From Bacteroidota bacterium (GTDB lineage Bacteria; Bacteroidota; Bacteroidia; Chitinophagales; Chitinophagaceae): 61,750 nt of DNA. The notes under the pieces are model-generated. The model ran no database searches. It saw only the letters and a program-made list of their open reading frames with translations, and was not told the origin of the DNA. This document shows positions 32,434 to 42,366 of the stretch, piece after piece. The stretch's first letter is position 1. Each line of letters begins with the position of its first letter. The stretch lies in NCBI GenBank assembly GCA_018266455.1, contig JAFEAJ010000025.1:224-61973 (forward strand), in the 5' to 3' direction. Position numbers and translations under genes: made by a program.

Positions 32434-33573
32434 ATGACAACCAGCAAAGTTTCTGCCAAAAAAACCAAAGTGCTGGTGGCGCCCCTGGATTGGGGGCTTG
32501 GCCATGCAGCTCGTTGCATACAAATAATTAAAGAATTATTATTAAATGGTTATGAAGTGATTATTGCATGTGATGGGCCTCAATTGCAGTTGCTCACTAA
32601 AGAATTTCCCCTGCTATATTTTGTTAATTTAGAAGGATACAAGGTCAGCTATGGCCGGAACAGCTTCTTTACGGCTTTAAAAATTATCATACAGTTTCCA
32701 AAGATTTTGATTCAAATCAATAGGGAAAAGAAGTGGCTTGATGAAATCATTTCAAAAGAAAAAATTGACATGGTGATTTCTGATAATCGATATGGGCTCT
32801 GCTCCACCAGAATAATTTCTGTTTTTGTAACGCATCAGCTGTATATCAAAACCCCATTTGGAAGAATAGGTAATCAGCTACTGCAAAAAATAAATTACAA
32901 GTACATCAATAAATTCAATTTCTGCTGGCTTCCTGATTTTCCCGAACAACACCAGTTAGCCGGCAATTTATCGCATCCCAAAAAAAAACCTGGGGTCCCG
33001 GTTCATTATGTAGGTTTGCTGTCAAGGTTCGAAACAAGAAACCTGCCCATTTTTTATAAATTAATGTTTGTCATTTCCGGGCCTGAGCCGCAAAGAACAA
33101 TCTTCGAAAATATTATTTTGAAAGAACTTAGGCATTACAAGGATAAAGCAATCCTGATAAGAGGCTTGCCCGATAGACATGACAAGGTCGCTGCTCCTTC
33201 AAACATTGATGTCTTTAACCACCTGCGCTCAACTGAAATGAACGACGCAATATGTGCATCGGAGTTGGTTATATGCCGTTCAGGATATAGTTCCATTATG
33301 GACCTGTCCAGGCTTGGAAAAAAAAGCATATTGATCCCTACACCAGGGCAAACTGAACAAGAATACCTGGCAGACTATCTTTATCAAAAAAAGTATGCTA
33401 TTAAAATAAAACAAAAAGATTTTTGTTTGGAACATGCTTTAGCAATAGCACGTGCTTTCCCATATAAAAAATATAACGAAGAAAGGAATGATATGCTGAC
33501 AGAAGCAATCAGGTCTGCAGAAACTAAAAGAAAAGAAAAAATTAGTAGTCAGCCCCAGGTTCCGGGTATTTAA
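32434..33573 (+). CDS. Glycosyltransferase, GT28/MurG-like fold
   Basis: The 379-residue protein resembles GT28-type (GT-B) glycosyltransferases found in Bacteroidota. The N-terminal PLDWGLGHAARCIQIIKEL (about residues 21-39) is the acceptor-side GxGHxxR-type motif. The C-terminal half has FVISGPEPQRT, VFNHLRSTEMNDAICASELVICRSGYSSIMDLSRLGKKSILIPTPGQTEQEYLADYL, which matches the donor-binding region of this group. The substrate is not known. ATG 32434 is taken because an earlier start at 32359 would overlap the divergent small lipoprotein gene and adds a non-conserved tail. The 3' end overlaps the convergent SixA-like gene by 32 bp. Confidence 0.82.
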   Translation: MTTSKVSAKKTKVLVAPLDWGLGHAARCIQIIKELLLNGYEVIIACDGPQLQLLTKEFPLLYFVNLEGYKVSYGRNSFFTALKIIIQFPKILIQINREKKWLDEIISKEKIDMVISDNRYGLCSTRIISVFVTHQLYIKTPFGRIGNQLLQKINYKYINKFNFCWLPDFPEQHQLAGNLSHPKKKPGVPVHYVGLLSRFETRNLPIFYKLMFVISGPEPQRTIFENIILKELRHYKDKAILIRGLPDRHDKVAAPSNIDVFNHLRSTEMNDAICASELVICRSGYSSIMDLSRLGKKSILIPTPGQTEQEYLADYLYQKKYAIKIKQKDFCLEHALAIARAFPYKKYNEERNDMLTEAIRSAETKRKEKISSQPQVPGI

Positions 33574-34042
33574 AAAACCAAAGTTTTTTTTCTGCACCTG
33601 CAAATTCCTTCCAATAATTGATTGAAGCCCTTACGGCAAATACCCCACAAGTTGGCATGTTATCCAATCGCATTTCGGTTAGCATATTGACAAATTCTGT
33701 GATACCTGGGTTGTGCGAAAATATTGCAGCAGATGGATGATCATCGCTCAGCCCTGAAATTACTTTGAAAAATATTTGTGCGCTGGCGTGGTATAATTCT
33801 GGCACATAAATGATTTCGTTTTCATCTCGCCCAAGTTCTTTAATAAAAAGCCTGGCCGTTTTTTTTGCTCGTTTTGCAGGGCTTGAAACAAAACAATCAA
33901 TAGATACTTTATTCTTCATGAGCATACGCGCCATTTCCGGCGCATCTTTTTTCCCGCGTTCATTCAGGGGCCGGTCAAAATCATTTAAGACACCAGTTCC
34001 CCAACTGCTTTTTGCATGCCTGATGAGAAGAAGTGATTTCAT
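33542..34042 (-). CDS. SixA-like histidine phosphatase family protein
   Basis: The 166-residue protein belongs to the histidine phosphatase (phosphoglycerate mutase-like) superfamily. The catalytic RHAKSSW lies at residues 8-14, DRPLNERGKKDAPEMA contains the second conserved Arg region, and SHNPGI contains the second catalytic His. SixA in E. coli removes phosphate from phosphohistidine of phosphotransfer proteins; other substrates are possible. The gene is monocistronic, and its last 32 bp overlap tail-to-tail with the glycosyltransferase gene. Confidence 0.88.
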   Translation of the reverse strand: MKSLLLIRHAKSSWGTGVLNDFDRPLNERGKKDAPEMARMLMKNKVSIDCFVSSPAKRAKKTARLFIKELGRDENEIIYVPELYHASAQIFFKVISGLSDDHPSAAIFSHNPGITEFVNMLTEMRLDNMPTCGVFAVRASINYWKEFAGAEKKLWFFKYPEPGADY

Positions 34043-34089
34043 GTGAACAAAATGAACTGTTACAATTTATGTCGGCAAATTCTTGCAAT

Positions 34090-35937
34090 TTAGTAACCTC
34101 TCACATTTTTCCCTTCCATGTAATTAATGAATGCTTTATTCACAACCTTATTGCCTCCCGGAGTCGGATAATTGCCGGTAAAATACCAATCGCCGGTATT
34201 GGTTGGGCAGGCCTGGTGCAATGATTCAATAGTTTGATAAATAACCTGGACAGGGATTTTTATTTCTGGCGGCGTTATCAGCTCTGCAATTTTTTGTGTG
34301 ATTTGTTCAGTAGTAAAAAATTTATATGCCTGCTGCACAACATTTTCGGTATGAAGCAGTCCCGTACGTTGCATTTCTTTGCATTTTGCGTAGAGCTCCT
34401 GCAGGCAGTTGTCTTTGCCGGTTTCCCTGATCAGTTCAATGGCAGCCCTGAATGCGATGAAGTCGCCCAGTTTGCTCATATCAATTCCATAGCAATCGGG
34501 ATAACGGATTTGAGGGGCAGAAGAAACAACAATGATTTTTTTTGGCTGTAGCCTTGCCAGCATGCGCACAATACTTTCTTTCAGGGTAGTGCCCCGAACA
34601 ATGGAGTCATCAATGACCACAAGCGTGTCCTGCTCTTTTCTTACCGTGCCGTAAGTCACATCGTAAACGTGCTGTACCATTTCATTACGGCTCACATCTT
34701 CGGTAATAAAAGTCCGCATCTTCACGTCTTTAATGGCTATTTTTTCGATCCTGATTTTACGGCTGATCATTTCCGTTAGCTTTTCTTCAGAAAAATCTTT
34801 TCCCCAGGAAAGTATCCGCTGGATTTTAACTTTCTCCAGATAGTCATCCATACCTTTCCACAAGCCGTAAAATGCCACTTCTGCAGTGTTGGGTATAAAT
34901 GAAAAAATAGTATTCTTCAAATCGCTGTTAATGGCATTAAGCACCTGTTCGCTCAGGTTATGCCCAAGCGCTATCCTTTCACGATATATTTTCTCGTCGC
35001 TGCCCCTTGAAAAGTAGATGCGCTCAAAACTGCAGGCTCTCCTTTCTTTGGGCTCCAATAGTTTCTCGACCGATATTGCCCCATCCGCTTTTATTATCAA
35101 TCCCATTCCCGGCATCAGTTCCTTTACTTCATTTTCAGCAACATTGAAAACTGTTCGTATTGCCGACCGTTCCGAAGCAGACACTACAACATCGTCATTG
35201 ACATAATAATATGCAGGCCTTATCCCATTTGCATCGCGGAACACGAACGAATCTCCATTACCCAATATCCCCCCAACAGTAAATCCACCATCAAAAAGCG
35301 AAACAGATTTTCTTAGCACTTCTGCAATATTTAAATCGCCTGGAGAAGCTTCATCTGCCTGCACTAAAAAATGATGGATTACTTCCATCATGGCAGCCAG
35401 GTCGCTCTGTTTCTGGAACTCGCCGGGTTCTACGTTAATCAGCGCAAAAAGCTCGTCTGTGTTTACCAAATTAAAGTTGCCAGCAAGTGCGAGATTGCGG
35501 GCTGGTATGGTATGGCGCTTAATAAAAGGATGGCAGAATTCCACATTGTTTTTTCCCTGAGTGCCGTAACGAAGATGGCCTAATAAAAGTTCGCCTAAAA
35601 ATGAAATATGGCCTTTCATCAGGCCCGGGTGCTTACTGATGTCAGGCTGGTATTTTTCAAGCTCTTTTAATTCACTAAAAACTTTTGAAAATATATCGGC
35701 AATCGGCTGGGTTGCATTGCTGCGGATCCTTTGCAGGAATGGATGGCCAGGTTCAATATGTAGCTTAACTGATGCAACACCGGCACCATCTTGGCCGCGG
35801 TTATGCTGCTTTTCCATAAGCAGGTACAGTTTGTTCAACCCGTAAAGAACTGTCCCGTATTGCTGCAGGTAATATGAAAATGGTTTGCGGAGCCTGATGA
35901 ATGCCAAACCGCATTCATGTTTTATTTCATCGCTCAT
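34090..35937 (-). CDS. purF: Amidophosphoribosyltransferase PurF, long form
   Basis: PurF makes 5-phosphoribosylamine from PRPP and glutamine, the first committed step of purine synthesis. The N-terminal glutaminase (Ntn) domain begins at Cys9 (HECGLAF), consistent with removal of an eight-residue propeptide. The phosphoribosyltransferase domain has the PRPP loop TLVVIDDSIVRGTTLKESI (about residues 443-461). At 615 residues it is longer than the 470-510 of E. coli or Bacillus PurF and represents the longer Bacteroidota version with inserts. ATG 35937 fits this better than 35976. A perfect -7 box lies 17 nt upstream. Confidence 0.92.
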   Translation of the reverse strand: MSDEIKHECGLAFIRLRKPFSYYLQQYGTVLYGLNKLYLLMEKQHNRGQDGAGVASVKLHIEPGHPFLQRIRSNATQPIADIFSKVFSELKELEKYQPDISKHPGLMKGHISFLGELLLGHLRYGTQGKNNVEFCHPFIKRHTIPARNLALAGNFNLVNTDELFALINVEPGEFQKQSDLAAMMEVIHHFLVQADEASPGDLNIAEVLRKSVSLFDGGFTVGGILGNGDSFVFRDANGIRPAYYYVNDDVVVSASERSAIRTVFNVAENEVKELMPGMGLIIKADGAISVEKLLEPKERRACSFERIYFSRGSDEKIYRERIALGHNLSEQVLNAINSDLKNTIFSFIPNTAEVAFYGLWKGMDDYLEKVKIQRILSWGKDFSEEKLTEMISRKIRIEKIAIKDVKMRTFITEDVSRNEMVQHVYDVTYGTVRKEQDTLVVIDDSIVRGTTLKESIVRMLARLQPKKIIVVSSAPQIRYPDCYGIDMSKLGDFIAFRAAIELIRETGKDNCLQELYAKCKEMQRTGLLHTENVVQQAYKFFTTEQITQKIAELITPPEIKIPVQVIYQTIESLHQACPTNTGDWYFTGNYPTPGGNKVVNKAFINYMEGKNVRGY

Positions 35938-35954
35938 GAATAAAAATGAAGCTG

Positions 35955-35962
35955 CAAAGCTA
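35955..35962 (-). promoter_or_regulatory. Candidate -7 box for purF
   Basis: On the minus strand the box TAGCTTTG, identical to that of upp, lies 17 nt upstream of the purF ATG. The implied leader is about 12 nt. Confidence 0.4.
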
Positions 35963-36001
35963 ACACAAATTGACAAGATAAGGATTGGCCTGCTACATTA
36001 A

Positions 36002-37354
36002 TTATTTGCTGGCAGTTATCGAGCTTTCCCATTTGATCATGCTGGGGCAATGCTTATAATCATTATCAACCATGATGTAATAGGAAGGTATTTTAGCTCT
36101 GAACCATTTTTCCAGTGCAGCTTGTTTTTTTTCTTCCAATGCTCTTTGAGCGATTTTGTTATAATCGTCTTTAAGGTTTTCGCGGTGCGGGTCTGATTTG
36201 GAAATAAGCTCAATAATATGAACACCTTTTTTCCCTGTTTGATCAGTAAAAGGGGTTGGTTTTGAATATTCTCCCACTTTCAGGTCATTCAGCAATTTCA
36301 CTACTTCTTTATCGAGCTGATCAATGGTGAGGTAGGTCGAGCCGTCTCTTGCCATTTTTAATCCGGCAGTGAATTTTGCGTTCGGGTCATCGCTATACTT
36401 TGCAACAGCCTCACCAAAACCAATAGTTCCATTTATCAGCTGGCCTCTTATGGAATCCAGTTTTTGAACTGCTGCATTTATTTCCACATCGGTGATCTGA
36501 GGTATGCGCAAAATATGGCGTATTAGAGCGTCATCGCCATTGCGGCTTACCATTTGGATAATGTGGTAGCCAAATTGTGTTTTAATAACCGGGGAGATCT
36601 GTCCATCCTTCAGCCTAAAAGCTGCCGCAAGAAAAACGGGGTCCCATTGTTTATCGCTACGGCTTATTGAATATTCCCCGCCCTTATCACGACTGCCCGG
36701 GTCGTCTGAATAAAGCTTTGCCAAAACATCGAATTTTCTTAGCCCCGACTCAACCTGGCGTTTATACTCAGAGAGCTCATCAATAGCTAATTTTTCAATA
36801 TCGTGGCTTGCTTTAGGGTAGACAATAAGCTCTCCGATCTGTAGCTCCGACTCATAAAACCGAAGGCTGTCTTTAGGTATCCTGTCGTAATATTCTTTTA
36901 CTTCACTGGGCGTAATTTTTACTTCCTGCACTACTTTATTGCGCATTCCCTGGGCCATGCGCTGTTCGCGTATGGGCTGGCGGAAATCTTCTTTTAACTG
37001 ATAAATCGTTCTGCCTGCAATTTGTTCCAATGCGTCTTTACTGCCATATTGTGCAATAAAATAACGTATTTTCTGGTCTATTTCAGCTTCTACATCATCA
37101 TCGCTAACCGGTATAGAATCTCGCTCTGCCTGTAGCACCAGTGCTTTTTGTACCATCATCCCATCCAGTATCGAGCAGTCGTCCGGCGCCTGCCCTCCCT
37201 GCCTTGTAATGTCTGAAATCGCAGAATTGATGTCTGATTTAAGAACAATCTTATCGCCAACGATCCCAACAATTTTGTCTGCGACAATTTTTTCCTGCGA
37301 AAATGCGAACAGCACAGAAAAAAACAAAACAAACAAAAAGATAATTTTCTTCAT
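36002..37354 (-). CDS. Periplasmic SurA/PpiC-type peptidylprolyl isomerase
   Basis: The 450-residue protein has a signal peptide (MKKIIFLFVLFFSVLFAFSQ), an N-terminal SurA-like chaperone region (about residues 25-165) and two parvulin-type rotamase domains. The first is at about 170-270, with KGGEYSISRSDKQWDP and GYHIIQMVSR; the second is at about 275-375, with IRHILRIP and GVHIIELISK. SurA-type proteins help outer-membrane proteins fold, which fits a genome rich in barrels and T9SS parts. ATG 37354 starts the signal peptide; an upstream ATG at 37378 is less likely. A -7 box lies 21 nt upstream. Confidence 0.9.
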   Translation of the reverse strand: MKKIIFLFVLFFSVLFAFSQEKIVADKIVGIVGDKIVLKSDINSAISDITRQGGQAPDDCSILDGMMVQKALVLQAERDSIPVSDDDVEAEIDQKIRYFIAQYGSKDALEQIAGRTIYQLKEDFRQPIREQRMAQGMRNKVVQEVKITPSEVKEYYDRIPKDSLRFYESELQIGELIVYPKASHDIEKLAIDELSEYKRQVESGLRKFDVLAKLYSDDPGSRDKGGEYSISRSDKQWDPVFLAAAFRLKDGQISPVIKTQFGYHIIQMVSRNGDDALIRHILRIPQITDVEINAAVQKLDSIRGQLINGTIGFGEAVAKYSDDPNAKFTAGLKMARDGSTYLTIDQLDKEVVKLLNDLKVGEYSKPTPFTDQTGKKGVHIIELISKSDPHRENLKDDYNKIAQRALEEKKQAALEKWFRAKIPSYYIMVDNDYKHCPSMIKWESSITASK

Positions 37355-37375
37355 AACCCAGGTTATATAAAAGGC

Positions 37376-37383
37376 CAAAATTA
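37376..37383 (-). promoter_or_regulatory. Candidate -7 box for the SurA-like gene
   Basis: On the minus strand TAATTTTG (perfect TAnnTTTG) lies 21 nt before the ATG at 37354. Confidence 0.35.
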
Positions 37384-37514
37384 GTTTTTCATCCTCTTGG
37401 ATTTGTCAATAGCACGGATGATTTAACAAAAGATTGGAAAAGGAAAAAACCTTAAGCAATAAGGAGAAAAACAACATGGTGCCGTAAGCCCTGATCTTAT
37501 GCCCAGGTCCATTT

Positions 37515-40364
37515 TTACAATGTTCTTTTTACTTCCTCTTCTTCATAAGCTTCAATAATATCGCCCACTTTGATGTCGTTGTAGTTTTTAACAGTAAGCC
37601 CACATTCCATCCCTGAAACCACTTCTTTGGCATCGTCCTTAAATCTTTTTAATGAGCCCAGCTCTGCAGATGCCCCTTCACCTGTTGGATAGATCACTAT
37701 ACCGTCTCTGATGAGCCGGATTTTTGCATTGCGGTTGATTTTCCCATCAAGCACAAAACATCCTGCAACTGTTGCTTTATCAAACTTGAACACATTGCGC
37801 ACTTCAACATTAGCGATCACTTTTTCCTGGATTTTCGGCTCAAGCATACCTTCCATAGCGCTCTTCACTTCCTCAATGGCGTTGTAAATGATAGAGTAGG
37901 TTTTGATTTCTACCCCTTCGTTTTCTGCAAGTCGCGAGGCTTGCAAAGAAGGCCGCACGTTAAAGCCAACAATTACGGCATCGGATGCGGTTGCGAGCAA
38001 AATATCGCTTTCGGTGATTGCTCCCACTGCCTGGTGAACAACACGAACGGCAATTTCTGCAGTAGAAAGCTTTTGTAAAGAATCGCTCAATGCCTCAACT
38101 GAGCCATCAACATCGCCTTTGATAATCAGGTTCAATTCTTTGAAATTTCCTAATGCCAGGCGGCGGCCAATTTCGTCGAGGGTAATATGTTTTTTTGTCC
38201 TGATCCCCTGTTCGCGCAAAAGCTGTGCGCGTTTGTTGGCAATTTCTTTGGCTTCGCTTTCATCTGCATACACTTTGAATTTCTCCCCGGCCTGCGGAGC
38301 GCCATTAAGGCCTAATAAAAGAACAGGCGTAGATGGCGGGGCCGTGTCAACCCGTTTATTGCGCTCGTTCGACATTGCTTTTACCCTTCCGAAATGCTGG
38401 CCTGAAACAACTATATCCCCTGCATGCAAGGTCCCGTTCTGCACAAGCACCGTTGCCACATATCCGCGGCCTTTATCCAATGTAGCTTCAATAATAGTCC
38501 CTATCGCTTCGCGATTTGGGTTGGCTTTCAAATCCAGCAGTTCTGCTTCCAATAAAACTTTTTCCAGCAATTGATTTACGTTCAACCCTTTCTTAGCAGA
38601 AATTTCCTGAGATTGGTATTTGCCGCCCCAGCTTTCTACCAACAAGTTCATTGATGCCAGCTGCTCATAAATTTTTTGAGGGTTAGCTCCTTCTTTATCA
38701 ATTTTATTGATCGCAAATATCATCGGGACACCTGCTGCCTGGGCATGGCTTATGGCTTCTTTTGTCTGTGGCATCACTGCATCATCTGCTGCAATCACAA
38801 TCACGGCAATATCGGTAACCTGCGCGCCACGGGCACGCATAGCCGTAAATGCCTCATGGCCCGGGGTGTCAAGAAATGCGATCTTTTTATTGTCAGGAAG
38901 CGTGACCTCATAAGCTCCAATATGCTGCGTGATGCCCCCTGCTTCGCCCGCAACTACATTTGCATTGCGTATATAGTCGAGCAAAGAGGTCTTGCCATGG
39001 TCAACATGGCCCATTATGGTAACAATGGGAGATCGGGGCTGAAGGTCTTCAGGAGCATCTTCTGTTTCCTCTTCTTCCATTTCTGAAGCATCATCCAAAC
39101 CAACAAATTCAACCGAAAAACCAAACTCTCCGGCAACGAGCTCAATAACATCAGCTTCCAGCCTTTGGTTAATGGATACCATCATGCCAAGGCCCATACA
39201 TTTGCTGATCACGTCTGCATAGCTCACATCCATCAGGTTGGCCAATTCGCTCACACTGACAAATTCAGTAACCTGCAACACATTACTGCCTGTTTCGGCC
39301 AGGTCAGCGTGTTCGGCCATTTCTTCTCGTTTGGCCCGCCTGTATTTCGCCTTTGTGCTTTTGCCACGGCCTCCTGAACCGGCAAGCTTTGCCTGTGTTT
39401 GCTTTATCTTTTCCTGGATTTCTTTTTGATCAATCTCTTTTACTTCTCGGGGAGCCCTGATGTCGTGATGCCTTCTATTGCGGTTATCGCCACCACGGTT
39501 TCCCCCATCTCCTCCACGTTGAGGAAAACGATTATCTGCGCCCCGCTCTCTTTGGAACCCGGCGCCTTCGCGATGGGTTTTTCCCGGCTCTCTCTTTTCA
39601 ATGGGAATCCTCTTTCGCTTTCTTTTTTCTTCGGGAGGCGTAGTTTGTTTAGGGCGCGTCTCACTATCAACAGGCAAATCGATTTTTCCCACTATTTTAG
39701 GCCCTTCGATTTTTTCAGCTTTTATATTTTCAATCACAGGGTCTTGCGCTTCTTCCTGAAGGGTTTCGTTTGATTTTTCAATTTGGGGCTCAGGCGGTTG
39801 CTGTTGTTCAGGTTCGGCCTTCTTTGGCTTTCCGGGTCCTTTCCGCTTCGTTTCTTCTTTGGGTTCTTTTTCTTCTTTCTTTTTAGGAGATTTTTTTGGG
39901 CGTGTTGAAGAATCTATTGCTGACAAGTCAATCTTATCAATCACTTTAGGCCCTTCAATTTCAGGCGTTCCCAGTTTTATGACCTCAGCACCATCTTTTT
40001 GCGGTGTTTCTACTGGTTTTTGAAGCTGTTGCTTTGCTATTGCTTCAGCAGGAGGGGCATCTTCTTTTGCAGGTGCGGTTTTCTTTGCTTCTTTTTTGAA
40101 CAGAATGGCTTCCTCTTCTTTTTTCTTTTTTGTTTCCACACTACCTTTAGGCAAATCTATCTGGTCGCTTTTGATTTTTGCAACCTTATCGCTTTGGAAT
40201 TCGAGTTGCAGGGCCCGATACATTTCTTCTGTTAACTTAGAAGTGGGTTTCAGGTCATCCTTGTTAAATCCTTTGCCTACCAAAAAATCAACAAGGGTGT
40301 CCTTGCCAATATTGAATTCCTTGGCGGCAGCCATTAATCTTAGTGATGTTGTTGTTTCTGCCAT
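37515..40364 (-). CDS. infB: Translation initiation factor IF-2
   Basis: IF-2 is the GTPase that brings fMet-tRNA to the 30S subunit and promotes subunit joining. The 949-residue protein has an N-terminal IF2_N helix ([20 protein letters not shown]), a long Lys/Glu/Pro-rich low-complexity region (about residues 60-340), a second IF2_N domain (about 365-430) and the G domain with [16 protein letters not shown] and NKID. Domains II-IV and the fMet-tRNA-binding C-terminus follow. ATG 40364 ([10 protein letters not shown]) is preferred over 40382. It is the last gene of rimP-nusA-infB, with a 77-bp gap after nusA. Confidence 0.97.
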   Translation of the reverse strand: MAETTTSLRLMAAAKEFNIGKDTLVDFLVGKGFNKDDLKPTSKLTEEMYRALQLEFQSDKVAKIKSDQIDLPKGSVETKKKKEEEAILFKKEAKKTAPAKEDAPPAEAIAKQQLQKPVETPQKDGAEVIKLGTPEIEGPKVIDKIDLSAIDSSTRPKKSPKKKEEKEPKEETKRKGPGKPKKAEPEQQQPPEPQIEKSNETLQEEAQDPVIENIKAEKIEGPKIVGKIDLPVDSETRPKQTTPPEEKRKRKRIPIEKREPGKTHREGAGFQRERGADNRFPQRGGDGGNRGGDNRNRRHHDIRAPREVKEIDQKEIQEKIKQTQAKLAGSGGRGKSTKAKYRRAKREEMAEHADLAETGSNVLQVTEFVSVSELANLMDVSYADVISKCMGLGMMVSINQRLEADVIELVAGEFGFSVEFVGLDDASEMEEEETEDAPEDLQPRSPIVTIMGHVDHGKTSLLDYIRNANVVAGEAGGITQHIGAYEVTLPDNKKIAFLDTPGHEAFTAMRARGAQVTDIAVIVIAADDAVMPQTKEAISHAQAAGVPMIFAINKIDKEGANPQKIYEQLASMNLLVESWGGKYQSQEISAKKGLNVNQLLEKVLLEAELLDLKANPNREAIGTIIEATLDKGRGYVATVLVQNGTLHAGDIVVSGQHFGRVKAMSNERNKRVDTAPPSTPVLLLGLNGAPQAGEKFKVYADESEAKEIANKRAQLLREQGIRTKKHITLDEIGRRLALGNFKELNLIIKGDVDGSVEALSDSLQKLSTAEIAVRVVHQAVGAITESDILLATASDAVIVGFNVRPSLQASRLAENEGVEIKTYSIIYNAIEEVKSAMEGMLEPKIQEKVIANVEVRNVFKFDKATVAGCFVLDGKINRNAKIRLIRDGIVIYPTGEGASAELGSLKRFKDDAKEVVSGMECGLTVKNYNDIKVGDIIEAYEEEEVKRTL

Positions 40365-40441
40365 AATAATCTTATTGCTCAATATGACAATTTATCAATT
40401 CCTCAACTGTAGTTTTGAGCAATTTTTCAATTGTCTGGTTT

Positions 40442-41689
40442 TTATTCTTTATCGAATTCTTCTTTCAATATCCTCCTCACCTCGTCGATGGTTTCGCGCT
40501 CAAGGTCTGTTCTTCTTTCCAGTTCTTCAGGAGTCAGCTCAAGCACGCTCCTTGCCGTGTCGCAGCCAACGCGCTTGAATTCATCAATCACCCATGTTTC
40601 AATTTCATCGCTGAATTCTTCCAGGTCAATATCAAATTCTTCTTCTTCGCCTTCATTATCACGGAACACATCAATACTGTAGCCTGTTAGCTCCTGGGCC
40701 AGTTTTATGTTTACTCCCTTGCGCCCGATGGCCAGCGAAACCTGATCTGGTTTTAAATAGACATTTGCATGCAGCTTTTCGCTGTCTATCTCCATACTTG
40801 TAATTTTAGAAGGCGTGAGAGACCGCTGAATAAGCAACTGTATGTTGTTTGTCCAGTTAATTACATCAATATTTTCATTTTTTAATTCCCGAACGATGCC
40901 ATGGATACGGCTTCCTTTCATGCCTACGCATGCCCCAACCGGGTCGATCCTGTCATCGTAAGACTCTACGGCAACTTTCGCACGCTCCCCGGGCTCTCGG
41001 ACGATTTTCTTTATCACTATCAGCCCGTCAAAAATTTCCGGCACTTCAATTTCCAACAACTTGGCCAGGAAGGAAGGGTTTGTTCTCGATAATATAATAA
41101 CCGGAGAATTGTTTTTCAGGTCTACTTTTTTAACAACAGCGCGGATGCTTTCCCCTTTTTTAAAATAATCCTGCGGTATCTGCTCCGATTTGGGAAGGAT
41201 CAGTTCATTGCCTTCCTCATCAAGCAATAATATTTCTTTTTTCCAGACCTGGTACACTTCCGCATTGACAATTTCGCCTGCCCGGTCGCTGTATTTCTTT
41301 ACCAGTATGTTTTTTTTCAGGTCGCCTATCCGGCTGGCCAGTGTTTGTTTGGCGGCCAAAATAGCGCGACGGCCAAAATCAAGGATCTCCACTTCCTGGT
41401 ACAATTCTTCGCCCACTTCATAATCCGGTTCAATCTTGATGGCTTCGCTATAGGCCACTTCAGCCAAGGGGTCGTTAACGTTTCCGTCTTCCACAATCAT
41501 GCGGTGGCGCACAATTTCCAGGTCTCCCTTTTCTGCGTTTACAATCACATCAAAATTTTCGTCGCTGCCATATTTTTTGCGCAACAGGGTTTTGAACACA
41601 TCTTCCACCACTTTCATCATGGTCGGCCGGTCTATATTTTCAGCTTCTTTAAAATCCTGAAAAGCTTCGATGAGGTTAATACTTGCCAT
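40442..41689 (-). CDS. nusA: Transcription termination/antitermination factor NusA
   Basis: NusA binds RNA polymerase and nascent RNA, affecting pausing, termination and antitermination. The 415-residue protein has the N-terminal polymerase-binding domain (about 1-130), an S1 domain, two KH domains (GACVGMKGSRIHGIVRELKNENIDV and the second with SLAIGRKGVNIKLAQELTGYSIDV) and an acidic linker followed by one short helix-hairpin-helix-like segment. It lacks the two AR repeats that lengthen E. coli NusA, as is common outside Proteobacteria. It is the middle gene of the operon, 35 bp after rimP. Confidence 0.96.
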   Translation of the reverse strand: MASINLIEAFQDFKEAENIDRPTMMKVVEDVFKTLLRKKYGSDENFDVIVNAEKGDLEIVRHRMIVEDGNVNDPLAEVAYSEAIKIEPDYEVGEELYQEVEILDFGRRAILAAKQTLASRIGDLKKNILVKKYSDRAGEIVNAEVYQVWKKEILLLDEEGNELILPKSEQIPQDYFKKGESIRAVVKKVDLKNNSPVIILSRTNPSFLAKLLEIEVPEIFDGLIVIKKIVREPGERAKVAVESYDDRIDPVGACVGMKGSRIHGIVRELKNENIDVINWTNNIQLLIQRSLTPSKITSMEIDSEKLHANVYLKPDQVSLAIGRKGVNIKLAQELTGYSIDVFRDNEGEEEEFDIDLEEFSDEIETWVIDEFKRVGCDTARSVLELTPEELERRTDLERETIDEVRRILKEEFDKE

Positions 41690-41724
41690 AAACTGAATTT
41701 TGCGCCCCGCTTACCGCAGAGCTG

Positions 41725-42195
41725 TTAGAATACTACTTGAATGGTTGTTGTTTTTATATTAGAGAATAAAATTGCATGGCTGATGGTTTCCTTTTTCTTG
41801 TTCTTGCCTTTTGTTTCTTCCAGGATGATCCCATCTTCAGTTATATCGGTCATTTTCCCGTCTTTTTTTGTGCCATCGAGCAAAACCACCTCAATTGGCC
41901 TTCCAATATTTTTTTTGTACTGGCGCAAAGATTTCAAAGGCTGTCCCAAGCCTGGAGATGAGACTTCCAGTGAAAAATCTCCTCCCGGGAAAAGTTGCGA
42001 TTCTTCGATTTTTTTATACAAGGACCTGTTGAATTGGGCGCATTTTTCAATGGAAATACCTTTGTCCCCATCCAAAAAAACTTTCACATTATTAGTTGGC
42101 TTAATCTTTATTTCAACCAAAAAATAATCCGGTTCAGCGCTCAGCAAGCCCTGCACCAGTGTTTCAATAACGTTTATCTGTGTTTCGTAAACCAT
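41725..42195 (-). CDS. rimP: Ribosome maturation factor RimP
   Basis: RimP binds the 30S subunit during its assembly. The 156-residue protein has the expected N-terminal alpha/beta domain (YFLVEIKIKPTNNVKVFLDGDKGISIEKC) followed by FPGGDFSLEVSSPGLGQPLKSLRQYKKNIGR, the family signature, and a C-terminal SH3-like domain. It is the first gene of the conserved rimP-nusA-infB order. A candidate promoter and a strong leader hairpin lie upstream. Confidence 0.95.
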   Translation of the reverse strand: MVYETQINVIETLVQGLLSAEPDYFLVEIKIKPTNNVKVFLDGDKGISIEKCAQFNRSLYKKIEESQLFPGGDFSLEVSSPGLGQPLKSLRQYKKNIGRPIEVVLLDGTKKDGKMTDITEDGIILEETKGKNKKKETISHAILFSNIKTTTIQVVF

Positions 42196-42205
42196 AAGAA
42201 AATGA

Positions 42206-42231
42206 AGAAGGGAACGATCCCGTTCCCTTCT
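42206..42231 (-). promoter_or_regulatory. Leader hairpin of the rimP-nusA-infB operon
   Basis: Arms AGAAGGGAACG (42206-42216) and CGTTCCCTTCT (42221-42231) form a perfect 11-bp stem with a 4-nt loop. It lies between the candidate promoter and the rimP ATG. On the minus strand a T-rich TTCATTTTCTTATGG follows, so it could act as an attenuator or as a protein-binding leader element. Confidence 0.6.
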
Positions 42232-42250
42232 GTTGCGTCCTTAACCGGTG

Positions 42251-42258
42251 CAAATGTA
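42251..42258 (-). promoter_or_regulatory. Candidate -7 box for rimP-nusA-infB
   Basis: On the minus strand TACATTTG is a perfect TAnnTTTG match, 55 nt upstream of the rimP ATG. The predicted start site leaves the 11-bp hairpin fully inside the leader. Confidence 0.45.
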
Positions 42259-42366
42259 AGGGAATTTGTTTATTTGAATTAAACATTAAAAATAATTTTC
42301 GTTTAATCCGGGCAGGCTTATAACAAGCTTTGCTCAAAACAAAGTAATTTTATAAAAAGCAATTTT

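Noticed and set aside
39399..39773. Long plus-strand frames opposite infB
   Set aside because: They are shadows of the low-complexity Lys/Glu/Pro-rich region of IF-2 read on the other strand.
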